Below, piece after piece: positions 8,034 through 15,494 of a DNA stretch of 64,000 nt. The position numbers and the translations under genes were made by a program. Each line of letters opens with the position of its first letter. The first letter of the stretch is position 1. Location: positions 62,001 to 126,000 of the forward strand of contig NZ_JAUXVZ010000062.1 of assembly GCF_030680185.1 (NCBI RefSeq), in the 5' to 3' direction. The notes under the pieces were generated by a model. It searched no databases. It saw only the letters and a program-made list of their open reading frames with translations, and was not told the DNA's origin. This DNA comes from Phenylobacterium sp. Its GTDB lineage: Bacteria > Pseudomonadota > Alphaproteobacteria > Caulobacterales > Caulobacteraceae.

Positions 8034-8333
8034 ATGCGTACTGTCGTTCTGCTGGGATTTTGCATGGCGCTGGGCGCCGGGGCCGCTCAGGCCTGCGACA
8101 TGCATGGCGACCTCTACAGCCCGATGACGGCCTATTTCAGCTATCGCGACATGACCCCGGAACAGCGCCGCGACGCCGACAATCGCGCCCACGAAGCGAT
8201 GCGCGAGCGGGACATGGCCAACGCCCGCGCCGCCCTGCTCTCGCGGTTCGCCATCAAGGTTGAGCGCAGCCCCGACGCACCGCAGCTGGCCAGCGCCGAC
8301 ACCAATCAAAGCCGGGCCTCCTCCGCCCGCTAG
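8034..8333 (+). CDS. small secreted protein leading the metal-linked ABC operon
   Basis: 99 residues from the ATG at 8034, with GGAGG eight bases upstream. The signal peptide (MRTVVLLGFCMALGAGAAQA) ends before CDMHGDLYSPM, which puts Cys, Asp, Met and His at the mature N-terminus, a possible metal ligand set. The rest is charged and helical (MTPEQRRDADNRAHEAMRER) with a low-complexity tail. No family is recognised. It comes first in a row with the ABC ATPase (53-base gap), permease and DUF3299 protein, so it is probably a periplasmic accessory of that system. Confidence 0.72.
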   Translation: MRTVVLLGFCMALGAGAAQACDMHGDLYSPMTAYFSYRDMTPEQRRDADNRAHEAMRERDMANARAALLSRFAIKVERSPDAPQLASADTNQSRASSAR

Positions 8334-8386
8334 CAGCCCGCCTGCCGCCTTCATTCCTTGTATCCTGGGCATAACGCGCCGATCTG

Positions 8387-9055
8387 ATGACGACGCCTTC
8401 CGAACGGCTTATCGAAGTCCAGGGCCTGCGCCATGAGATCGGCGGCCGCTGCGTCATGGACGTGGCGTCCTTCTCCGCCGGGCGTGGCGAACACACGCTG
8501 CTGATCGGTCCGTCCGGCAGCGGCAAGACCACGCTGATCAATGTCATCACCGGCCTGATCACGCCCACCGCCGGAGAGGTGCGGATCGACGGCCAGTCCA
8601 TGTCGTCCCTACCGCCGGCCAAGCGCGACCAGTTGCGCCGGCGCACCATCGGGGTGGTCTTCCAGACCCTCCGGCTGATCTCCGCCCTTACGGTTCGCCA
8701 GAACCTCTCCCTGGCTCAAACCCTGGCCCTAGGACAAGCCGAGCCGAAGGTCATCGACGAGCTCATCGGGCAGGTCGGCCTGGGCCATCGGGCCGACGCC
8801 ATGCCCCGGGAACTGAGCCAGGGCGAAGGCCAACGGGCCGCCATCGCCCGCGCCCTCTGCGCCCGGCCGGCCATCGTGGTGGCCGACGAACCCACCTCGG
8901 CCCTGGACGACGCCAACGCCCTGGCCATGGCGGACCTCCTGCTATCCACCGCCGAGGCGACCGGCGCGACGCTGCTCATCGCCACCCACGACAACCGCCT
9001 GCGCGACCGCTTCCCGCGGACCCTGGCCCTGACCCCGCCGCAGGTGGCGGCATGA
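8387..9055 (+). CDS. ABC transporter ATP-binding protein, LolD/MacB type
   Basis: 222 residues, a single nucleotide-binding domain. Walker A is GPSGSGKTT (about 43-51). The Q-loop region is VVFQTLRLISALTVRQNL. The signature is LSQGEGQR, with Gln in place of the second signature glycine. Walker B is IVVADEPTSALDD, and the switch histidine is in IATHDNRL. The type drives FtsX-like permeases that do mechanical work in the periplasm rather than classical import. It overlaps the permease start by four bases (ATGA at 9052). Confidence 0.93.
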   Translation: MTTPSERLIEVQGLRHEIGGRCVMDVASFSAGRGEHTLLIGPSGSGKTTLINVITGLITPTAGEVRIDGQSMSSLPPAKRDQLRRRTIGVVFQTLRLISALTVRQNLSLAQTLALGQAEPKVIDELIGQVGLGHRADAMPRELSQGEGQRAAIARALCARPAIVVADEPTSALDDANALAMADLLLSTAEATGATLLIATHDNRLRDRFPRTLALTPPQVAA

Positions 9056-10350
9056 CGCTGGCCGGACTGTCGCTCGCCTATCTGAAGGACCGGGCGCTCA
9101 ACACCGCCCTCAACATCCTGTTGCTGACGCTCAGCGTGGCGACCCTGGTGATCCTGGTCCTGTTCTCAAGCCAGCTCAGCGAGCGGTTCGCCCGCGACGC
9201 GCAAGGCATCGACCTGGTGGTCGGCGCCAAGGGCTCGCCCCTGCAACTGATCCTCTCCAGCATTTACCAGGTCGATGTGCCCACCGGGAACATCCCGCTG
9301 GAGACCGTGGACATGCTCCGCAGCGATCCCACGGTGGCCGAGGTCATTCCCCTGGCTCTGGGCGACAGTTTCCGAAGCTACCGGATCGTCGGGACCGAGA
9401 GCGCCTATGTGACTCACTTTGGCGGCGAGATGGCACAGGGCCGCATGTTCGATGCCCCCTATGAGGCCGTGATCGGCGCCCAGGTGGCCCGCGGCACGGG
9501 CGCAGGGCTCGGCCAGAAGTTCGAAGGCTCCCATGGCCTGGCCGGCGATGGTCACGCCCACGAGGAGACGCCGTTCGAAGTGGTTGGCATCCTGGCGCCG
9601 ACCGGGACCGTGCTCGATCGGCTCATCGTTACGCACGTGGCCAGCATCTGGGCCGCGCACGGCTTTGGAACCGGGCCGCACGAAGACCACGAAGAGGCCG
9701 CGCACGACGACCACGCAGGGCACGATCATGAGCAGGACGGCCACGGCCACGCCGATGAAGCCGCCCACGACGATGAGCCGGCGCACCATGCTGCGGGGGC
9801 CGAGCTCGAAGTCACCGCCCTGTTGGTGAAGTATCGGTCTTCCCTGGCCGCCGTCCGCCTGCCGAGCTTCATCAACCGCCAGACCCAGCTCCAGGCCGCC
9901 GCCCCCGCGGTGGAGATGACCCGTCTTCTGTCGCTCCTGGGGATCGGGATCGATGCCGTGCGCGCCTTCGCCGTCCTGCTGATGATCACCAGCGGGCTTT
10001 CGATTTTCGTCGCCCTCTATTCGGCGCTGCGCCAGCGTGAAGGCGACATGGCCATGCTGCGGGTTATGGGCGCCCGCCCGCCGGCGATCTTCGGCCACAT
10101 CGTGCTGGAGGGCGTCCTGCTGGCGGCGGCCGGCGCGATCCTCGGCGTGATCGTCGGGCATGGCGTGGTGGCCTTCGCCGCCGCCACCTTCCCGCAGCTC
10201 CAGGACATGGGCCTCAGCGCCCTGCGCTTCGAGCCGGCTGAAGCCGTCATCGTCGTCGCGGCCATCGCCATGGGTGGGCTCGCCGCCCTGGTTCCCGCCT
10301 TGAAAGTCTTCCGGGTGGATATCGCCCAGACCCTCGCCGACACCCGTTAG
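9052..10350 (+). CDS. FtsX-like ABC permease with histidine-rich periplasmic loop
   Basis: 432 residues. One N-terminal membrane helix (about 15-38, LNILLLTLSVATLVILVLFS) is followed by a large periplasmic domain (MacB_PCD-like) and three C-terminal helices (about 305-330, 350-380, 400-420) of the FtsX domain. Residues about 200-248 hold roughly a dozen histidines among Asp and Glu (for example EDHEEAAHDDHAGHDHEQDG), and an earlier GDGHAHEE occurs near residue 165. Such loops are typical of zinc-handling transporters. The gene is coupled to the ATPase upstream and to the DUF3299 protein 11 bases downstream. Confidence 0.92.
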   Translation: MTLAGLSLAYLKDRALNTALNILLLTLSVATLVILVLFSSQLSERFARDAQGIDLVVGAKGSPLQLILSSIYQVDVPTGNIPLETVDMLRSDPTVAEVIPLALGDSFRSYRIVGTESAYVTHFGGEMAQGRMFDAPYEAVIGAQVARGTGAGLGQKFEGSHGLAGDGHAHEETPFEVVGILAPTGTVLDRLIVTHVASIWAAHGFGTGPHEDHEEAAHDDHAGHDHEQDGHGHADEAAHDDEPAHHAAGAELEVTALLVKYRSSLAAVRLPSFINRQTQLQAAAPAVEMTRLLSLLGIGIDAVRAFAVLLMITSGLSIFVALYSALRQREGDMAMLRVMGARPPAIFGHIVLEGVLLAAAGAILGVIVGHGVVAFAAATFPQLQDMGLSALRFEPAEAVIVVAAIAMGGLAALVPALKVFRVDIAQTLADTR

Positions 10351-10361
10351 GAGCCCGAGTT

Positions 10362-10850
10362 ATGCTCATACGCCTGCTGCTCGCCGCCGTGATCGCCTTT
10401 CAGACGGTCCCGCTCACCGTGGCCGCCCAGACGCGCCCGGCTGCGCCAACCGAGAGTGTGTGGAAGCCGGCCGACACGCCCCCCGGCGGCGTGGCCTGGG
10501 CCCTGCTGGAATCCACCAAGGAGATCACCCGCACCGACGAACGGGGCTATGTGGTTTCCAAGCCCTCCTTCCCGGCCGGCGTCCTGGCGCTGAAGGGCAA
10601 GAAGGTGAAGGTCTCCGGCTACATGATGCCGCTGCAGAATGGGCCGAACCAGACCCACTTCGTCCTGCTGGCCTATCCGCCGGACTGCCCCTTCCACCTC
10701 AATCCCAGCCCTATGCAGTTCATCGAGGTCAAGACCGAGAAGGGCGTGACCTTCGACTACGGGGTCAAGACCATCGAAGGCGTGCTCGAGCTTGGCGGCC
10801 AGGACGAGGGCGGGGTCTTCTACAAGATCAACCGCGGCCGCGCGCTTTAG
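10362..10850 (+). CDS. DUF3299 periplasmic protein
   Basis: 162 residues with a signal peptide (about 1-22, ending VAAQ). The DUF3299 core is visible as LKGKKVKVSGYMMPLQNGPN, then FVLLAYPPDCPFHLNPSPMQ and FIEVKTEKGVTFDYGVKTIE. The domain has an OB-fold-like pattern, and the conserved CPFH could bind metal. DUF3299 genes often sit with LolD/FtsX-like ABC genes; as I recall, the zinc-responsive zrg cluster of Vibrio is one example. Position and gap support one operon with 8034-10350. Confidence 0.85.
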   Translation: MLIRLLLAAVIAFQTVPLTVAAQTRPAAPTESVWKPADTPPGGVAWALLESTKEITRTDERGYVVSKPSFPAGVLALKGKKVKVSGYMMPLQNGPNQTHFVLLAYPPDCPFHLNPSPMQFIEVKTEKGVTFDYGVKTIEGVLELGGQDEGGVFYKINRGRAL

Positions 10851-10917
10851 GGCGAGATTTGACACGCCGACCTGGGGTCAGGTTCAAGGCTGATCGTCCT
10901 GACCCTGTGAGGCCGCC

Positions 10918-12006
10918 ATGTCCGACTGGCCCGACCGCCGCCTGATCGATCTGTTCGGGATTCGCCATCCCATTCTCCAGGCCCCCATGGCCGGCGCCTC
11001 CGGCGTGGCCCTGGCGGTGGCGGTCAGCCGGGCCGGCGGCCTCGGCGCCCTGCCCTGCGCCCTGCTGTCGCCGGACGAGGTCCTCGCCCAGGTTGAGGCC
11101 TTCCGCCAGGAGGCTGATGGCCCGCTGAACCTCAACTTCTTCTGCCACACGCCGCCTGATCCCGATCCGGAAGCCGAGGCCGCCTGGATCGCCGCGCTCG
11201 CGCCCTACTATGCCGAGCTCGGCCTGGATCCTGAGGCGCCGCGGCCGGCCTCGTCCCGCGCCCCCTTCGACGAGGCCTTCTGCGCGCTGGTCGAGACCGT
11301 GCGGCCGGCGGTGGTCAGTTTCCATTTTGGTTTGCCGGCCCCCGACCTGCTCGCCCGGGTGCGGGCGAGCGGCGCGCGGATCATCAGTTCGGCGACCACC
11401 GTCGAAGAGGCCGTCTGGCTCGCCGAGCGGGGATGTGACGCGGTGATCGCCATGGGCTTCGAGGCCGGCGGCCATCGGGCGAGCTTCCTCACCCGTGACA
11501 TGAACGCCCAGCCCGGGACCTTCGCCCTGGTTCCGCAGATCGTCGATGCGGTGGATGTTCCGGTGATCGCCGCGGGCGGCGTCGCCGATGGCCGTGGGAT
11601 GGCCGCAGCCCTGGCGCTCGGCGCAGCAGGCGTTCAGGTGGGCACGGCCTATCTGAGAAGCCCGGAATCGCTGATCCCCGACTTCCATCGGCAGGCCCTG
11701 GCGAGCGCGCGGGACGACGGCACGGCGGTGACGAACCTCTTCACGGGCCGGCCGGCGCGAGGGCTCTATAATCGGCTGATGGCCGAGATCGGGCCGATGT
11801 CGACGGCCGCGCCGCCCTTCCCCACCGCCGCCGGCGCGCTGGCGCCGCTACGCGCCGCTCGGCCAGGCGCCGACTTCAGTAATCAGTGGGCGGGACAGGC
11901 GGCGGCCCTGGCGCAACCCATCGGCGCGGAAGACATAACCCTGGCCCTGGCGCAGGACGCCCTGGATCAGCTGGCCAGGCTCAGCGGAAGGCCGCGCCCG
12001 GCTTGA
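10918..12006 (+). CDS. nitronate monooxygenase-family flavoprotein
   Basis: 362 residues, an FMN-dependent TIM barrel. Visible parts are LFGIRHPILQAPMAGASGVA (start of barrel), VVSFHFGLP, GCDAVIAMGFEAGGHR with the EAGGH histidine expected for the NMO active site (about 175-190), VPVIAAGGVADGRGMAAALA and GAAGVQVGTAYLRS for phosphate binding. It would oxidise alkyl nitronates such as propionate 3-nitronate. It has its own ATG with GGCCGCC upstream and no strong Shine-Dalgarno. It ends convergently and overlaps the small DUF2892 gene by 26 bases. Confidence 0.9.
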   Translation: MSDWPDRRLIDLFGIRHPILQAPMAGASGVALAVAVSRAGGLGALPCALLSPDEVLAQVEAFRQEADGPLNLNFFCHTPPDPDPEAEAAWIAALAPYYAELGLDPEAPRPASSRAPFDEAFCALVETVRPAVVSFHFGLPAPDLLARVRASGARIISSATTVEEAVWLAERGCDAVIAMGFEAGGHRASFLTRDMNAQPGTFALVPQIVDAVDVPVIAAGGVADGRGMAAALALGAAGVQVGTAYLRSPESLIPDFHRQALASARDDGTAVTNLFTGRPARGLYNRLMAEIGPMSTAAPPFPTAAGALAPLRAARPGADFSNQWAGQAAALAQPIGAEDITLALAQDALDQLARLSGRPRPA

Positions 12007-12184
12007 AGCCCAGCTTCTTGAACGCCAGGGCGGCGGGGCAGAACCCGGTGAAAGCGGCCTGGATCATGTTGGCGCCGGCAAACGCGCTGAGCAGCATCCA
12101 CCAGGGACTGACCAGATAGGCCAGGGCCACGCCGGCCAGGACGACCAGTCCGGCGAAGACGAAGACGGCGCGATCGAGGGTCAT
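11981..12184 (-). CDS. DUF2892 (YgaP-type transmembrane) protein
   Basis: 67 residues from the ATG at 12184, chosen because AAAGGA lies nine bases upstream; an earlier TTG at 12202 lacks one. It has two membrane helices (about 4-24 and 29-48) and the family motif SPWWMLLSAFAGANMIQAAF followed by TGFCPAALAFKKLGF. The domain is found alone or fused to rhodanese in YgaP-like sulfurtransferases, with the conserved Cys in FCP. It is the last gene of the minus-strand run SQR, TrxC, DUF2892, and its 3' end overlaps the nitronate monooxygenase convergently. Confidence 0.85.
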   Translation of the reverse strand: MTLDRAVFVFAGLVVLAGVALAYLVSPWWMLLSAFAGANMIQAAFTGFCPAALAFKKLGFKPGAAFR

Positions 12185-12212
12185 CGGGGTGGTCCTTTGC
12201 AAAGTCCGGCGG

Positions 12213-12650
12213 TCAGGCCGGGGCGAGCGCCTGGTTCATCCAGGCGATAATCTGATCTGTGGTCATGGCGCCGGCCTTGCGGGCGACCTCCTGGCCATCC
12301 TTCAGGAGGATCAGGGCCGGGATGCCCGACACCCCCAGGGCGGCGCTGGCGTCCGGCGCCTCATCGGCGTTCAGCTTCAGAAGACGCACCCGCGGCTCCA
12401 GACGCTGGGCGGCCGCGGCGAAATGGGGCGCCATCGACCGGCACGGTCCGCACCAGGGCGCCCACACGTCGAGCAGCACCGGCAGGCCCTGGTTGGCGCG
12501 GCGGTGAACCTGCAGGCGCGCGGCGTCCACATCGACCGGCCGCCCCTGGAACAGGGCCTCGCCGCAGCGGCCGCACTTGGCGGCGCGGGCGTCCCGTTCG
12601 GGCGGAATACGGTTGGCGGCGGCGCAGTTGGGGCAGACGATCTGGACCAT
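12213..12650 (-). CDS. trxC: thioredoxin 2
   Basis: 145 residues. The N-terminal zinc finger has Cys6/Cys9 (CPNC) and Cys26/Cys29 (CGRC). The thioredoxin domain carries the active site WAPWCGPC with Cys67 and Cys70, and the cis-proline segment VSGIPALILLKDGQ. It is a cytosolic disulfide/persulfide reductase. It starts two bases after the stop of the SQR-like gene, so it is probably co-expressed and may reduce protein persulfides formed during sulfide oxidation. Confidence 0.95.
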   Translation of the reverse strand: MVQIVCPNCAAANRIPPERDARAAKCGRCGEALFQGRPVDVDAARLQVHRRANQGLPVLLDVWAPWCGPCRSMAPHFAAAAQRLEPRVRLLKLNADEAPDASAALGVSGIPALILLKDGQEVARKAGAMTTDQIIAWMNQALAPA

Positions 12651-12652
12651 GG

Positions 12653-13930
12653 TCAGGCTTTCAGCTTGCGGGCCCCGATCAGGTCGAGGGCCAGCTTCTC
12701 GTAGAAGGGCGCGCTCTCGCCGCGCCTGATCTTCCCGATGAAGTATTTCTCAAAGCCCACCTTCGCCAGATGCACCCAGCCCCCTTCGGCCGCCCAGTTC
12801 AGATTACGCGGCGGAATCTGCGGCTGGGCGATGAAGGCCACGCCGCCGTCGCCAAAGTCCGCCAGGCAGATGGCGTTCCAGGTCGCCTCATGGGTCGGCG
12901 CCTGGCCATCGAGCAGCTGGCTCAGGTTTTCGGCGATGGCGGTGACCATGCTCTCGATCATGAAGCCGGTCTTGGGCACGCCCACCGGAACCGGGGTCTT
13001 GCCGACCGGTGGAATGGCCACGCAGACGCCCAGGGAGAAGACGTTGTCATAGGTGGGATTGCGCTGGTGCTTGTCGGCCAGGATGAAGCCGCGGGCATTG
13101 GTCAGGCCCTCGATCCCCGCCACCGCCGCGACGCCGCGGAAGGCCGGCAGCATCATGGAATAGGCGAAGGGCAGGTCGTGGGTCGCGCGCACCGCGCCGT
13201 CCTCGGCCACCTCCTCCACCGACATCAGGCCGTCGGTGACCTTGGTGACCCTGGCGTTGGTGATGAACTTGATATGCCGGTCGCGCATCTCGGCTTCCAG
13301 CAGGCCCTTGGTGTCGCCCACCCCGTCGAGACCCAGATGGCCCACATAGGGCTCGGCGGTGACGAAGGTCATCGGCACGCGGTCGCGGATCTTTCGCCGC
13401 CGAAGCTCGGTGTCGAGGATCATGGCGAACTCATAGGCCGGCCCGTAGCAGGACGCCCCCTGAACCGCCCCGACCACGATCGGACCCGGCTGGCGGGCGA
13501 AGACCTCGAAGGCCTCAGCCGCCTTCTCGGCATGATCCACATGACAGATGGACTGGGTGAAGCCGTCCGGTCCCAGGCCCTCGATCTCGTCGAAGGCCAG
13601 CTCCGGCCCCGTCGCGATGACCAGGTAGTCGTAGAAGAGGCTCTCTCCGTCCTCGAGCTCCAGGCGGTTCTCCAAAGGATGGACCCGCCGGGCGGCCACT
13701 GGTGTGAAGCCGATCTTCTTGCGGGCCATCACAGGCGCCAACGCCACCTCGATCGCCGCCCGGCTGCGCCAGCCGATGGCCACCCAGGGGTTGGACGGCA
13801 CGAAGTGAAAGGTCTCTTCACGGGAGACGACCACGACCTCGGCGCGTGACCCCACCGCGGCCTTGATCTCGAAGGCTGCGATGGCGCCGCCGAGGCCGGC
13901 GCCCAGAATGGCGATGACTGGCTTCTTCAT
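12653..13930 (-). CDS. sulfide:quinone oxidoreductase-like FAD protein
   Basis: 425 residues from the ATG at 13930. The FAD-binding GAGLGGAIAAFEI (about 10-22) and the DYLVIATGPEL segment define a two-dinucleotide-binding flavoprotein. Candidate redox cysteines are Cys129 (SICHVDH), Cys161 (GASCYGPAYEF) and Cys303 (SLGVCVAIPP); the last two fit the positions of SQR catalytic cysteines. A C-terminal region (WVHLAKVGFEKYFIGKIRRG) could associate with the membrane. It would oxidise sulfide to sulfane sulfur and reduce quinone. It is divergent from the rhodanese gene, with an operator-like palindrome and an FNR/FixK-like box between. Confidence 0.88.
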   Translation of the reverse strand: MKKPVIAILGAGLGGAIAAFEIKAAVGSRAEVVVVSREETFHFVPSNPWVAIGWRSRAAIEVALAPVMARKKIGFTPVAARRVHPLENRLELEDGESLFYDYLVIATGPELAFDEIEGLGPDGFTQSICHVDHAEKAAEAFEVFARQPGPIVVGAVQGASCYGPAYEFAMILDTELRRRKIRDRVPMTFVTAEPYVGHLGLDGVGDTKGLLEAEMRDRHIKFITNARVTKVTDGLMSVEEVAEDGAVRATHDLPFAYSMMLPAFRGVAAVAGIEGLTNARGFILADKHQRNPTYDNVFSLGVCVAIPPVGKTPVPVGVPKTGFMIESMVTAIAENLSQLLDGQAPTHEATWNAICLADFGDGGVAFIAQPQIPPRNLNWAAEGGWVHLAKVGFEKYFIGKIRRGESAPFYEKLALDLIGARKLKA

Positions 13931-13963
13931 GGGTCGATCCTGCTCCCCTTCCCAGGCTCCGCC

Positions 13964-13977
13964 TTGATCACGCTCAA
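13964..13977. promoter_or_regulatory. candidate FNR/FixK box upstream of the SQR-like gene
   Basis: TTGATCACGCTCAA matches TTGA-N6-TCAA. It lies 34 bases upstream of the ATG at 13930. The position relative to the transcription start is unknown, so activation versus repression cannot be told. Confidence 0.5.
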
Positions 13978-14042
13978 GGCGCTGCGGTGTGGCCGGCGTC
14001 ATAAATCCACGGCTTGAACCGCCTCCCCATTTCATTATATGC

Positions 14043-14058
14043 GTATTTGCGAATATAC
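14043..14058. promoter_or_regulatory. candidate SqrR/BigR operator, SQR-rhodanese divergent promoter
   Basis: GTATTTGCGAATATAC is an imperfect palindrome (6 of 8 pairs) in an AT-rich patch. It shares ATTTGC and CAATGG elements with the site at 20501-20515, which faces the other sulfur genes. The ArsR-family sensor encoded at 18744 is the natural candidate to bind it. Confidence 0.5.
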
Positions 14059-14088
14059 AATGGCGATCACATAGCTGGAGACCCGCCC

Positions 14089-14439
14089 ATGCCCAATTCC
14101 GACCTGACCCCTGCCGACCTCCATGATCGGCTCACCGCGCGTCAGATCGTTCTGATCGATGTCCGCGAGCCGGCGGAATATGCCGCCGAACGGATTCATG
14201 GGGCGCTCAACCTGCCCCTCACGACCTTCGATCCCTCCGCCCTGCCCGTGGGCGGCGATCGCCCGGTCGTCCTGCAATGCGGCTCCGGCAAGCGCTCGGC
14301 CATGGCCCTGGACCTGTGCCGCAAGGCTGGCGTCGAGGTGGCCGGTCACCTGGCCGGGGGCATCGGCGCCTGGCGCGCCGCTGGCCTGCCCGTCATCCGC
14401 ATCGATCCGGCCACCGGCGCCGTCCGCGACGTTCGCTAG
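14089..14439 (+). CDS. rhodanese-domain sulfurtransferase
   Basis: 116 residues from the ATG at 14089, with GGAG nine bases upstream. It is a single rhodanese domain: IVLIDVREPAEYAAERIHGA (about 20-39), then the active-site loop LQCGSGKRSAMA with Cys64, and GHLAGGIGAWRAAGLPV. It would carry sulfane sulfur as a cysteine persulfide in the cytosol. It is the first gene of a plus-strand run with the RND adaptor (17-base gap), RND pump and ArsR sensor. Confidence 0.93.
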   Translation: MPNSDLTPADLHDRLTARQIVLIDVREPAEYAAERIHGALNLPLTTFDPSALPVGGDRPVVLQCGSGKRSAMALDLCRKAGVEVAGHLAGGIGAWRAAGLPVIRIDPATGAVRDVR

Positions 14440-14456
14440 TCCCTGAAAGACCGCCC

Positions 14457-15494
14457 ATGCGCCCCCTGCTGACCGCGAGCCTCCTGGCCCTGACCTTGGG
14501 AGCCGCCGCCTGCGCGGAGCGCAGCGAGCCGGCGCCCGAGCCCAAGGCCGTGGCGCCTCGGGGCGACATCCTGACCCTGGCGGCGACCCCTGTGGACGAT
14601 CTCAAGCCTGTGGCCGCCACGGTGACCACCCGCGACATGGCCGAGGCCCGGGCCCGTATCGGCGGCACCTTGAGCGCCCTGCTGGTCCGGGAAGGCGACT
14701 ATGTCCAGAAGGGCCAGGTGATCGCCCAGGTGAGCGACCAGCGCCTCAATCTGGAGACCACGGGATACGACGCCCAGGCCGCCGCCGCCGCCGCCGAGGC
14801 CGCTCGCGCTGAGGCCGATCTGGCCCGGGTCCAGACCCTTTACGACAAGGGCTTCTACGCCAAGGCGCGCCTGGACCAGGCCACCGCCGCAGCCAGGGCC
14901 GCCCAAGGCCAGGCGGACGCCGCCAGGGCCCGCCGCGCCGCCAGCGCCGAGCTGGGCGCCCAGGGGGTCATCCTGGCCCCCTCCTCCGGACGTATCCTGA
15001 CGGCCCCGGCGCCGGCGGGTTCCGTCGTCGCGGCCGGCCAGTCCGTGGCCACCCTGACATCGGGCCAGCCCCTGCTGCGCCTGGAGATACCTGAAGGCCA
15101 GGCGCGGTCCTTACATGTCGGCGACCGCCTTCCCGTCGCCGCCGACGAGCTCCCGGGCCTCGCCGCCACAGGAACGGTGATCCAGATCTTTCCGGCCATC
15201 ACCGCCGGCCAGGTCACCGCCGACCTCGCTGTGGATGGCCTCCGCGCCGATCTGGTCGGCCAGCGAGTGGGGGTGAAGGTCAAGATCGGTGAGCGGCAGG
15301 CCCTGGTGGTCCCCGCCCGCTATGTCGCCCGCCGCTTCGGCCTCGACTTCGTCCGGCTGGTCGCCGCGGACCGATCGGTCACCGAGATCGCCGTCCAGAC
15401 CGCGCCGGCCGCCCAGTCCGGCATGGTCGAGATTCTATCCGGCGCTCAGCCCGGCGACCGCCTGGCGCCCAGCCTGGCCGAGGCCGCCCGATGA
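14457..15494 (+). CDS. RND efflux periplasmic adaptor (membrane fusion protein), probable lipoprotein
   Basis: 345 residues from the ATG at 14457. The signal peptide MRPLLTASLLALTLGAAAC suggests lipidation at Cys19. The biotinyl-lipoyl domain shows GGTLSALLVREGDYVQKGQV (about 67-86). A helical hairpin (AAAAAAEAARAEADLARVQT, KARLDQATAAARAAQGQADA) and a beta-barrel domain follow. It bridges an RND pump to an outer membrane channel. The stop overlaps the RND start as ATGA. Placement between a rhodanese and a persulfide-sensor gene suggests a sulfur-related substrate, which is inference. Confidence 0.93.
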   Translation: MRPLLTASLLALTLGAAACAERSEPAPEPKAVAPRGDILTLAATPVDDLKPVAATVTTRDMAEARARIGGTLSALLVREGDYVQKGQVIAQVSDQRLNLETTGYDAQAAAAAAEAARAEADLARVQTLYDKGFYAKARLDQATAAARAAQGQADAARARRAASAELGAQGVILAPSSGRILTAPAPAGSVVAAGQSVATLTSGQPLLRLEIPEGQARSLHVGDRLPVAADELPGLAATGTVIQIFPAITAGQVTADLAVDGLRADLVGQRVGVKVKIGERQALVVPARYVARRFGLDFVRLVAADRSVTEIAVQTAPAAQSGMVEILSGAQPGDRLAPSLAEAAR

